The position numbers and the translations under genes were made by a program. The notes beneath the pieces were generated by a model. It made no database searches, was not told the DNA's origin, and saw nothing but the letters and a program-made list of their open reading frames with translations. Below are positions 1-9,385 of a stretch of 64,000 nucleotides of DNA, piece by piece; positions within the stretch are counted from its first letter, which is position 1; each line of letters begins with the position of its first letter. The DNA lies in the NCBI RefSeq assembly GCF_904849725.1, contig NC_058518.1, positions 419,995,081-420,059,080 of the forward strand, read 5' to 3'. Source of the stretch: Hordeum vulgare subsp. vulgare. Taxonomy: Eukaryota; Streptophyta; Magnoliopsida; Poales; Poaceae.

Positions 1-772
1 GATGTCTAGCTTGAGTGACAGAAACATGAGACTATGGGATGCGCTTGTTGCCACCATGGAGAAAACAACGGTGCTTGTGACCAGGGTTGCAAGGATTGTT
101 TACCTTACGCTTAGTTTGTTAATGCGGTTGTCCGTTGCTTTGAGTTTACACTTTGGGTGGGGCTCGCAACTTAATACCGGAAAGATGTTCTGGATAGATA
201 TCTCAAGGTGGATGATTAGTAAGTAGATGCTGATGAATAAACGGTCTACTTGTCTTGGCGTACTGCCCATTACTATTTAACCTCTAACTATCAAGGAGCA
301 TAATTAGCATTGTGGTGTGATCATAATTCTATCAATTGTCCAACTGTGATTTGTTTACCCTAGCATAGTTGTTTATCATCTTTTGGGAGAGAGACATCAC
401 TAGTGAACATCATGTGACTCCGGTCCATATCACCATCATTATTTACACCTCCATTATTTACCGCTTTCATTTACTTTTCCGTTACAATCACTATTACCTT
501 CCCGCTTGTGTTTTGATCCTTTGCAAACTACAAGGCCAGAGAGATTGACAACCTTACTGTACTCGTTGGGAGCAAAGTTATTTGTTGTGTGTGCAGGTCC
601 ACGTCTTCTGCTAGCGCTAGGGTGGAAGACACCTACTTGTTGAGCCTAGGAGTCCTCGTGGTTCGATAAACCTTACAGTCTCCATGTAAGGGAAATATGC
701 TGATGAATACATCTCCACCTTCCACTTGAGGTAACCAACGAGGGGCGAGAACTATATTCATCAACTCGTCAT
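1..772 (+). repeat. Gypsy LTR fragment (3' part), truncated by window edge
   Basis: The stretch has the layout of the U5 half of a Triticeae Gypsy LTR. It contains phrases shared with the other LTRs of the window, such as the 'ggtctacttgtcttgg' block near 245 and the 'gacatcactagtgaacatc' block near 390, and it runs into 'aacgaggggcgagaac' near 740. It ends near 765-775, where a different LTR resumes, so it looks like the 3' end of an element inserted into the LTR at 773-1255. The short ORFs here have no recognisable product. Family name not assigned; the exact boundary is uncertain. Confidence 0.5.
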
Positions 773-1255
773 GAGATGCCTATATGCATAATCATTGCCT
801 TGGATATCTTCATAATTATTCGCTTTTCTACCAATTGCTCGACAGTAATTTCTTCACCCACGGTATTATTTTCCTTTATGAGAGAAGGCTCTAGTGAAAC
901 CTATGGCCCCCTGGACTATTTTCCATATTACATTTTCACATCTATAAACCAAAAGTACCAAAAATACCTTGCTGAAATTTATTTAATTTTGTTTTGCTTT
1001 CAGATCTATCACTAGTTTATACCTATCTCTATCAAATCTCATCCTTGCAAATAACTCTGAAGGGATTGACAACCCCTTTATAGCGTTGGGTGCAAGTGTT
1101 TGATTATTTGTGTAGGTACCACTATTGGAGCCTTGCTAGTTCCTCCTACTGGATTGATACCTTGGTTCTCAACAAACTGAGGGAAATACTTATCTACTTT
1201 GCTACAGCACCCTTTCCTCTTCAAGGGAAAACCAATGCAAGCTCAAGAGGTAGCA
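773..1255 (+). repeat. Gypsy LTR 3' end (U5 part) of a second element
   Basis: The order of blocks matches the 3' halves of the Athila-type LTRs at 38400-38965 and 46330-46777: 'atgcctatatgcataatc', 'caattgctcgacagtaatt', 'gggattgacaacccctt', 'ggattgataccttggttctc', then 'gaggtagca' as the LTR end at 1255. A primer-binding-site-like sequence follows at 1267. The 5' part of this LTR is missing because the fragment at 1-772 abuts it. Confidence 0.6.
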
Positions 1256-1266
1256 AGAAGGATTTC

Positions 1267-1284
1267 TGGCATCGTTGCCGGGGC
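1267..1284 (+). other. Degenerate primer-binding site (tRNA-Asp type)
   Basis: The 18 bases match TGGCGCCGTTGCCGGGGA, the complement of the plant tRNA-Asp 3' end, at 15 positions (TGGCATC in place of TGGCGCC, and a final C). It lies 11 bases after the LTR end at 1255, the same spacing as in element A, so it marks the start of a truncated internal region. Confidence 0.7.
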
Positions 1285-1499
1285 AGATACTCTTTTTTTT
1301 ACCTTTTTTACTCTTCGAGGGGAAACCAACGCATGCTCAAGTGCATTTACTCTTTTTTTACCTTTTGCCTTCAAGTTTCTTCGAATATATAATGCGTTGA
1401 CCTTGTCATATTGTAGGGGTTGGTAACACCCCATTGGAGTGTGCAAGCCGAACACCGTCCTTGGAGTGCTTTGCCGGACAAATTTCCTGGGGTTTGTCA
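1285..1499 (+). other. Short leader remnant, non-coding
   Basis: About 215 bases follow the degenerate primer-binding site. They include two copies of a motif of the type 'tactctttttttacctttt', near 1287 and 1349. No gag start is recognisable. The change into CACTA sequence happens between about 1430 and 1500 with no clean boundary. Confidence 0.35.
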
Positions 1500-2707
1500 C
1501 GTTGCCTGGTGAGGGTCAGGTTCCTACACTAGGATTTACCTTGGAGCACTACGAGGTTGCCCAGGCCCCGTCGGAGGAGATTATCAATGGTGTCGTGTGC
1601 CACACGAGGGACGAGATGATAATCAAAAGCTTTTGGGTAATTTCTCCTTTTACACAATCTAAAATTAACAATATAACTAGTTATTGTACTAATCGGTGTT
1701 GTGTTGTTTGATTGCATACCTTCTACAAGTGTGAGGAAAGGTATGAGGAGGCGGCGGCCATGGTTATCGAGGCCGAGTGCAGGCGACTATTACAGAACTT
1801 ACGCCACGAGGCTTGGTCGCGGTCTATTCGAGACTACTATGCTACGTGTGGTATTAAGAAGAAGAAGAAGGACTAAGCAGTACATGAAGGTAATTACCTA
1901 TTCTTAAGGCCTTGTACATAGTTTTCTTTATTTGATTTGTAGGCTTAGCGCTCAAAATTCTCTTTACTAACTTATAGGTGCCCCCGAGAAGGTGTGCGGA
2001 TAAGATGGATTGTTGGGAGGTGTTGGTGGATGAGTGGTGCACAGGCAACTAGCGAGTCGTCCACGACAATGCGAAGGACCGGTGTGCCACACCATCAAGG
2101 CAGCGCCAACTTATTTCAGTTCGTACGGAACTGGGTATGTGGTTTGCTTCATGATTCATGCAATTCATTCTTCATGCTAACTTGAGCCCTTTACTAACAT
2201 TTTGTTCCTCTCTTTTAGGTGCATCGCAATAAGGCGGAGGTGCCAGAGTTGTACGACCTCTATGGCATGGCCCATACTGCCTCCTACAAGAAGGCCAATG
2301 CATTATCTGAGTCTGACCTCGATCATCCAGAGAAGTTCACCAACATCTCCTCAAAAAACAAGCTCATGAGATAAAGGGACGAGGGGAAGGCTAGGAAAGG
2401 GGAGGACTTTAACCTGAGCCAGGAACCTTTGGATCCAGAGTTGGTGATGATATTTGGTGGCGGGAGGCCCCATGGCTCGATAGCCATTGGAGATGGGCCG
2501 ATACATTATCCACTCACTCTCCCGGAGATCAAGGCGCGCCAGTCGAGTCCTGTCCTGAGATAAGGCCTCGTCCACGGCCAGTTGATCTCGCCATCGAGGT
2601 TAGTTATACGGACTCAAAAAAACTTTCATCCATTACATTGTGTGTGTGGCCATTGAGGATTACAATGATAACGACGAGTGGTGTTGCAAGCTACTCTTCA
2701 AAGACAG

Positions 2708-2767
<60 letters not shown>

Positions 2768-3240
2768 GGCTGCTCTTCGGAACCTTCTGGATGAGAGGGA
2801 CCGGGCCGCAGAGACGAAGGCGACTCAGTTGTTGGAGGAGGAGAGGGCACGGAATGAGGCGTCTCACCGGGCCATGTACGAGCTCCTTGTGGTAAGTTTC
2901 TTCTTCACATTAGCCAAATCATGCATGTAATGTATGTTTCATTACTAACTAATATGACTGACTCTTCAAAACCAAATGTGCAGTCTATGTGCGAGAAGAC
3001 CGGTGAGACCCCTCCGTCGATGCCGGTCATTTCTGCGGTTGGAACGGTGAGTTTCATTTGAATGGTCATTATTAACTAGTATTAACATTTGAGTGTCATC
3101 ATGCTAACGAGACATGGCAAAATATCTTTTTTGCAGAATAATTCCCAAGCCTCATCTCACAACCCTTCTCCAGGGCAACCTTCTCCAAATGAATCCGCCC
3201 TGAGCAACCCCGGCCATTCACATCCTTGATGACCAAGATG
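1500..3240 (+). pseudogene. CACTA transposase-like gene (plant Ptta/En/Spm type), decayed, with introns
   Basis: Conceptual exons read through the window's plus strand: PSEEIINGVVCHTRDEM (near 1580), YEEAAAMVIEAECRRL (near 1747), CWEVLVDEWCTGN (near 2010), VPELYDLYGMAHTASYKKA (near 2240), PLDPELVMIFGGGRPHGS (near 2428), LEEERARNEASHRAMYELL (near 2833). This order (a 'W..LVDEWC' block, then 'YDLYGMAH', then a 'GGG..HG' block and a charged coiled-coil tail) is that of plant transposase_24-like proteins encoded by CACTA elements. Intron signals are visible: GTATGTGG at about 2132 to TTTTAG at 2219, and GTAAGT near 2892 to TGTGCAG near 2984. In-frame stops interrupt it near 1874, 2051, 2372 and 2562. 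I infer a dead copy; exon limits are approximate. Confidence 0.6.
2703..2762. repeat. (CA)n(GA)n compound microsatellite
   Basis: About 15 CA units are followed by about 13 GA units, inside the exon/intron region of the CACTA transposase pseudogene. It creates artificial His-Thr and Arg-Glu runs in conceptual translations, which I do not treat as protein. Confidence 0.95.
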
Positions 3241-4500
3241 GTAAGTTTTCTCTAGTGTTATGCGGCATACTTAGCATCTTCTCCTTAGCTTTTCCCCAAG
3301 AAAGACATACTTAGCTAATTATTCTCCAAAATGACATAATTAGCTTATTTAGTTCGTTTATGACATAATTAGCTTAGTTAGGTCAAAAACAACACAAGAA
3401 CATTGGTTAGCTCATAACTTCACATATCTTCCTCCAAAATGACATAATAAGCTCAAAATAAGATAAGTATTGTAATCATCTTCTCCTTCTTCTGGTCCTC
3501 TTTCTTCTTCTACTTCTACTCCTCCTTCTTCTTCTCCTCCTCCTCCTCCTCCTTCTTCTTCTTCTTCTTCTTCTTCTCCTCTTCCTTCTTCTTTTCCTTC
3601 TTCTCCTTCTCCTTCTTCCTCTCCTTCTCCTTGTCATTCTCCTTCTTCTTCTCCTCCTCTTTATTCTTATCCTTAGCTTATTTTCCCCCAAGAAAGCCAT
3701 ACTTAGCTAACTATCCGCCAAAATGACTTAATTATCTTATTTAGTTCATTTATGACATAATTAGCTTAGTTAGGTAAAAAATAGCACAAGAACCTTGGTT
3801 ATCTCATGACTTAGTGTATCTTCCTCCAAAATGACATAATAAGCTTGAAATAAGATAAGTATTATAATCATCTTCTCCTTCTTCTCCTCCTCTTTATTCT
3901 TCTCCTTCTCCTCCTCCTCCTTCTTCTTCTCCTCCTTCTTCTTCTTCTCCTCCTCCTTCTCCTCCTCCTCCTTCTTCTTCTTCTCCTTCTTCTTCTTCTT
4001 CTCCTTCTCCTCCTTCTTCTCCTTCTTCTTATTCTCCTCTTTATTATTCTCCTTAGCTTATTTTCCCCAAGAAAGACATACTTAGCTAATTATCCTCCAG
4101 AATGAATTAATTAGCTTATTTAGTTCATTTATGACATAATTAGCTTAGTTAGGTAAAAAATATAGCACAATAACCTTGGTTAGCTCATAACTTAGCGTAT
4201 CTTCCTCCAAAATGACATAATAAGCTCAAAATAAGATAAGTATTGTAATCATCTTCTCCTTATTCTCCTCTTTTTTCTTCTACTTCTCCTCCTCCTTCTT
4301 CTTTTTCTTCTTCTTATTCTCCTCCTCTTTCTTATTCTCCTTCTCCTCCTCCTCCTCCTTTTTCTTCTTCTCCCTCTTCTCCTTCTTATTCTCCTTCTTC
4401 TTATCCTTCTTCTTTTTCTTCTCCTTCTTCTTCTTCTAGTTTTATTCTTCTTCTTCTAGTTTCATTATTCTTCTTCTTCTAACTTCCTTATTATCATTTT
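3241..4500. repeat. Three ~385-bp tandem repeats carrying long TTC/CTC arrays
   Basis: Three copies start near 3287, 3673 and 4052. Each begins with 'ttagcttattttcccc', continues through 'gacataattagcttag', 'cttggttagctcat' and 'gataagtattgtaatcat', and ends in 100-200 bases of pure TTC/CTC/TCC pyrimidine on the plus strand. The unit is non-coding; the translated minus strand gives only an artificial poly-arginine frame. It lies between the transposase pseudogene and the CACTA subterminal region, so it is internal to the transposon. Confidence 0.85.
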
Positions 4501-4845
4501 GAGGATTTCATTCACTTCATGGAAGTTGGCATTCATGGAAGCCAGCATTGATGGATGCTACTGTTTATATTTTTGTTTTGATTTGTATTGATGAATAGTA
4601 TGAAAACTATGTGTATGTATGGATATAAGATAAGTATTGTAATCATATTCTCCAAAATTATGATTGAAACTATGTGTATATATTGGAAGCTAGCCTATTT
4701 GTTGTCTTGCTCTTATATGATGTTCGATACATGGCCTATGGTGATTATATGATGTTTGAAACTATATATGGGTGTTTGATATTATATATATCATATGTGT
4801 ATTTTAAAAATGCAGGGGAAAACATAAAAGCAAACAAAACAGTGA
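4501..4845. other. AT-rich CACTA internal spacer, nothing recognised
   Basis: AT-rich sequence between the pyrimidine arrays and the subterminal repeats. No ORF, repeat or motif worth naming was seen apart from the phrase 'gataagtattgtaatcat' reappearing near 4630. Confidence 0.5.
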
Positions 4846-5426
4846 CAATATAGGCACTTTGTCGTCTGCCAGCGAACGATAAAGCACTTTGTCGTACGCC
4901 AGCAGACGACAAAGGGTACACGTGGTGCCCCCTTGTGCAACCTCGGGCAGCCGGCTGACCCATATGGTCACTTTGTCGTCTGCTAGCAGATAGCAAAGGG
5001 TGGGTGTGGCAGACGACAAAGGGCCACCACTAGGCGGCAGCACAGGGCTTCCCACCAGGCAGAAGGCCAGCACACGGCAAAGAGTCGCCACAAGGCAGAT
5101 GGCAAAGAGGAGGGATGCCCTAGGCTGAAGGCTAGCATACGGCAAAGGGCCCCCAACAGGCAGATGACAAAGACCCATAAAAAAGTAGACGACAAATACG
5201 GTGTTAGCCACCTAACGGAGTAGGTGCCTATTGGGTGTTGTCTAAGTGGTTTGTCATCTTCTTGCCACGGTAGGCTGACGGCAAAGCCCTTTACCGTCCA
5301 CTTTCACCAGGCAGACGGCAAAGAAGGCCCTTTACCGATGAAAGTAGTCATAGAAATTTTGTCGTCCATTGATTGTCCCTTTGCCGTTCGCTTAGGCAAA
5401 CGGCAAAGAAGTTGATTCCTGTAGTC
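4846..5426. repeat. CACTA subterminal repeats and right terminal inverted repeat
   Basis: At least ten short units around 'tttgtcgtctgccagc' / 'cagacgacaaagg' and 'tttgccgt...acggcaaag' occur in both orientations; in CACTA elements such arrays bind the TnpA-like protein. The outermost unit leads into 'gttgattcctgtagtc' ending at 5426. The final base is C where G would complete CACTA on the minus strand. Several units form small hairpins. Confidence 0.8.
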
Positions 5427-6789
5427 ATGGGCTAGCTCGCGATAGCATAGCCACCCCTTGTCGGCATTGGCCATGAGGCAGGTTTCATGGAATGTGCTCT
5501 CTTTTGAGAAATCAACCGTGTATAGGTTGCCATCCAACTCCCCCCCCCCCTCACAAAGGCAATTTCAAGAGTATATCTCTTAAATACTTCCACATCTGTT
5601 AGTCCAAATAGTGCATCATAACCAACACAAGCCAATTGACAAACGAAAAGCAAATGATATGTAAGGGATTGGCCAAGCATGACATTTGCAAGTGACGTGT
5701 CATTGGTGATAGCCACCTTTCCCAACCGAGGTACATGCCCTTTAGACCCTCCACCAAAGACAATGCTCATAAATGTCGAATAGCTTCCATGAAGTCCATG
5801 AGCAATGTGCCATCTTCGGTCATATGGTTGGTTCATCCACTATCAATCACCCATTTGATTCCACCGGAGAAGGTAACCTACACATTTTAAGTCTTGGTTA
5901 GAGGCACCCATTTTACAATGGTACCTTTCATGTTAGTAATAGGGGTCTTAGGAACCCAAATTGCATATAAGCGAAAGCATTTAGAGGACCAACAAATTAA
6001 GCATAGACATCTCCATCTTTTGCCTTACAAAGCACATATGATGGAGGCATAAATTCTTTTGGCTTGTTGGGAGTAGGCATGCCCCTAGTGGCCTTCCTAC
6101 TCACAACCTTGTGATCTTTACCATTTCCTTTCTCCTTGTGTCCTTAATGTATGAATGTGTCCTTGAGAGGTGTGGTACACTTTTGTGTTGCCATCTTCTT
6201 CTTGCATATGCTTGGATAAAATCCAAGCCCTTCCTTGGCCACTGCCTCCTTGTGTTGACTCAACACTTCATTGAGGTTATTTTGTCCTTGGGCACATGAC
6301 ATGAGCTCTTTCTCAATTGGATCGTTTAGCAATCGGTTCTCCTCAAGTACAATGGATAGGTCACCATTGGGGTTAGTAGCATAAAATCAACAGTTATAAT
6401 AGGTGAGGAGTAAGCTTTTCCAAAGGTGTCAAGATAAGTGAGCTTGAGTTCATCAATTGTTTTTGTAAGTATGTTGAGTAATTCTTCATTTGTCTAGAGA
6501 GACAAATGTAAGAGCTCATAATCCTTAGAGAGAGTAGTATGAGACTCTTCAAGCTTAATTTTATCATTCATTAATAATTTATAAGAACTTTTAGCCTTTT
6601 TCAAGGAGGCAAGTTCTTTAGTATGCATATCAATGTTTGCACCAATCTTTAAGCACGATTCATCATTACGGCTTCCTCATATAAGACTTTCTGCTCAAGG
6701 ATTTCACATTTATCCTTTTCCTGGATAATGATGGTTTCGAGTTCTGTAATGGTGAGGGTGTGCTTACTCAATCCGTAAGAATACAAAGC
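5427..6789 (-). pseudogene. Copia gag-pol remnant 'E' (late gag to GAG-pre-integrase), heavily decayed
   Basis: Reading the minus strand from 6789: a coiled-coil-like stretch (YGLSKHTLTITELETI, then CEILEQKVLYEEAVMM), a gag/linker with VLSQHKEAVAKEGLGFYPSI near 6230, the retroviral-type protease start KWVIDSG followed by a stop and TNHMTEDGT near 5830, and ESTFHETCLMANADKGWLCY near 5480, which is the start of the GAG-pre-integrase domain. Many stops and frameshifts interrupt it, and it is cut at 5427 by the CACTA end. The upstream part of the same gene is at 63294-64000, so D and everything inside it inserted between them. Confidence 0.65.
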
Positions 6790-7750
6790 ATAGTGGTAAT
6801 GGTGATGGTGATGGTGTGATCGTTACAAGTACATGTACTGAAAAGATGAGTATAAAGAGTTGGCTTACACTCGCCACAAGCTACAACAGAGTCACATCAA
6901 TACACTGATAAAATCAATCACCATGTAGAAGAGCAGGGTCCGACTATGAACGAAAACAAACTATAAAAGAACAACATCCATCCTTGCCATCCGAGGTTGC
7001 CGACCTAGAAGCCATCCTAGATCGATGAAGAAGAAGAACAAGAAACTCCAAATAGCACAATGAGCCTGCAACTGGTGTTGTAGTTCTGTGAGCCACAGGG
7101 GACTCAACAATCTCATTTCCAAAGGTATCAATACTAGCAAAGCTTAATGGGTGAGGTATGGTTTAGTGGTGAGGCTGCAGCAAGCGACTAAACATTTATT
7201 TGAGGTGGCTAACTTACAAGTACAAGAATAAAATAGGGGGATGATCTATGCATAGCGGACGTGAACTACTGATGAACAAATGGATGATCCTCAACACCTA
7301 CTTACGTCAGACATAACCCCACTATGTCCTCGATCGAAGAAGGAGCTCACGAATGAGACATTCACGGTTACGCACTCAGTTGGCATATTTTAATTAAGCT
7401 TACTTCGAGTTATCTAGAACCGGATGTTAAACAAAGTTCCCATGTTGCCACATGACCGCGGGCACGGCTTTCCGAAAGATTTAACCCTGCACGGGTGCTC
7501 TAACTAGTCCATCACAACCTACCACACGCTGCGACGGAATAACCTCGATCAGGGAAACCCATGATCTCCTCGGGTTCCTATTGGAAAACCTCAACCTCGA
7601 GATAGCCCAAAGTATCCTTGAAATCCCTTGCACAAGACGCTCGAGAAAGGTAAAACAAGTCCAGCAAGGCCGCCCGGCGTGTCGACGATCCCGATAGGAG
7701 CCGCGTATCTCATTCTCAGGACACGACGGATTGTCCAAATTTCTGGTAGG
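6790..7750 (-). repeat. Piece 5 of long-LTR Gypsy sequence D (3' end on minus strand)
   Basis: Non-coding. Phrases such as 'ccgcgggcacggctttccg' near 7458 and 'gatcccgataggagccgcg' near 7688 fit the 3' part of a long Triticeae Gypsy LTR. The piece continues D from the 36214-37041 segment on the far side of element A, after a gap of several hundred bases. The left edge, next to a degenerate (CAT/CAC)n stretch near 6798, is not sharply defined. Confidence 0.55.
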
Positions 7751-9279
7751 TGATACGTCCATTTTGCGTCATGTTTTCATGTTGATATTTATCGTTTCTT
7801 GGGCTGTTATTTTACCTCATGGTACAATTCTTATGCATTTTCTCTCTTATTTTGCAAGGTTTACATGAAGAGGGAGAATACCGGCAACTGGAATTCTGGC
7901 CTGAAAGTGGAGCAAAGTTGAGATACCTATTCTACGCAACTCCAAACGCTGTAAAAATCAACGAGGATTTTTTTCCGGATTTATAAAATATACTGGGCCG
8001 AAGAAGCGCCAGAGGGGCGCCAGGGGTTGGCCACAAGCCTGCAGGGCGCGGCCACCCCCCCCCCCAAGCCGCGCCATGAGGGCTTGTGGGCGACCTGCTG
8101 GCCCACTTGCCCCCCTCTTCTGCTATACGAAGTGTTTCGTCCAGGAAAAAATCAGGGAGGAGCTTTTTCGTGGTTTCGCCGCCGCCACGAGGCGGAACTT
8201 GAGCAGAACCAATCTAGAGCTCCGGCAGGACGATCCTGCCGGGGAAACTTCCCTCCCGGAGGAGGAAATCGTCGCCATCGTCATCACCAACACTCCTCTC
8301 ATCGGAGGGGACTCGTCACCATCAACATCTTCATCAGCACCATCTTATCTCCAAACCCTAGTTCATCTCTTGTAACCAATCTCCGTCTCGCAACTCCGAT
8401 TGGTACTTGTAAGGTTGCTAGTAGTGTTGATTACTCTTTGTAGTTGATGCTAGTTGGATTACTTGGTGGAAGAGTTTATGTTCAGATCCTTGATGCTACT
8501 CATTACCTCTCTGGTCATGAATATGATTATGCTTTGTGAGTAGTTACTTTTGTTCCTGAGGACATGGGATAAGTCATGCTAATAGTAGTCATCTGAATTT
8601 GGTATTCGTTCGGTAATTTGATGTGTTGTATGTTGTCTTTCCTCTAGTGGTGTTATGCGAACGTCGACTACATAACACTTCACCATTATTTCGGCCTAGA
8701 GGAAGGCATTGGGAAGTAGTAAGTAGATGATGGGTTGCTAGAGTGACAGAAACTTAAACCCTAGTTTATGCGTTGCTTCGTAAGGGGCTGATTTGGATCC
8801 ACTAGTTTAATGCTATGGTTAGACTTTGTCTTAATTCTTCTTTCGTAGTTGTGGATGCTTGCGAGAGGGGTTAATCATAAGTGGGATGCTTGTCCAAGTA
8901 AGGGCAATACCCAACCGCCGGTCCACCCACATATCAAACTATCAAAGTAACGAACGTGAATCATATGAACATGATGAAAACTAGCATGACAGAAATTCCC
9001 GTGTGCCCTCGGGAGCGTTTTTCCTCCTATAAGACTTTGTCCAGGCTTGTACCTTGCTACAAAAGGGATTGGACCACTTTGCTGCACCGTTTCTACTTTT
9101 TTTACTTGTTGCTTGCTACAAATCATCTCACCACACAATCACTTGTTACCGACAATTTCAGTGCCTGCAGATTTTACCTTGTTGAAAACCACTTGTCAGA
9201 TCCTTCTGCTCCTCGTTGGGTTCGACACTCTTACTTATCTAAAGGACTACAATTGATCCCCTATACTTGTGGGTCATCA
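7751..9279 (+). repeat. Element A LTR1
   Basis: Starts TGATACGTCCATTTTGC and ends GGGTCATCA, 1529 bp. A GC-rich stem-loop (CCACAAGCC ... GGCTTGTGG, 8031-8090) is followed by a TATA-like CTGCTATACGAAG at 8120-8132 and then an 'aaaaaatcagg' stretch, a layout shared by the other Athila-type LTRs here. Against LTR2 I see scattered substitutions, a few per cent by eye, suggesting an old insertion. Confidence 0.9.
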
Positions 9280-9290
9280 AGACTATTTTC

Positions 9291-9308
9291 TGGCGTCGTT
9301 GCCGGGGA
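9291..9308 (+). other. Element A primer-binding site (tRNA-Asp)
   Basis: TGGCGTCGTTGCCGGGGA has one mismatch to the complement of the tRNA-Asp 3' end. It lies 11 bases after the LTR1 end. Confidence 0.9.
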
Positions 9309-9385
9309 GTGAAGCGCCTTTGGTAAGTGGAACATGGTAAGGAAACATCCATATAGTGTGCTAAAATTTGTTGTCACTTGTCACT

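Larger units (their letters stand above)
1440..5426 (+). mobile_element. CACTA (En/Spm) DNA transposon, left end missing
   Basis: Three things identify it: a plant transposase-like gene at 1500-3240, dense short repeats containing 'gacggcaaag' or 'cgacaaag' in both orientations at 4846-5410, and a right end at 5411-5426 that reads GACTACAGGAATCAAC on the minus strand, one base off the CACTACAGGAATC termini typical of Triticeae CACTA elements. It inserted into the Copia sequence 'E' within the GAG-pre-integrase coding region, which ends abruptly at 5427. The left terminus was not found; LTR fragments lie where it should be. Confidence 0.75.

Noticed and set aside
1..226. Frame at the left edge as a host gene fragment
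   Set aside because: The surrounding sequence is LTR; composition and position do not support a protein gene.
2638..2930. Two plus-strand frames with His-Thr and Arg-Glu runs
   Set aside because: Produced by the (CA)n(GA)n microsatellite; only the downstream LEEERARNEASHRAMY part is treated as a CACTA exon.
3476..3700. Minus-strand open frame that is almost pure arginine
   Set aside because: It is the translation of the TTC/CTC tandem array; no normal protein composition.
4804..5211. 135-aa minus-strand frame and overlapping frames at 4745-5415
   Set aside because: Entirely inside CACTA subterminal repeats; repetitive and without a known domain.
7481..7762. 93-aa minus-strand frame
   Set aside because: Lies in the D LTR-like piece and crosses into the LTR1 start of A; no domain.
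9291..9308. Possible tRNA-Asp gene fragments at the many TGGCGCCGTTGCC sites
   Set aside because: Only the 18-base primer-binding part is present, next to LTR ends; no tRNA cloverleaf around it.
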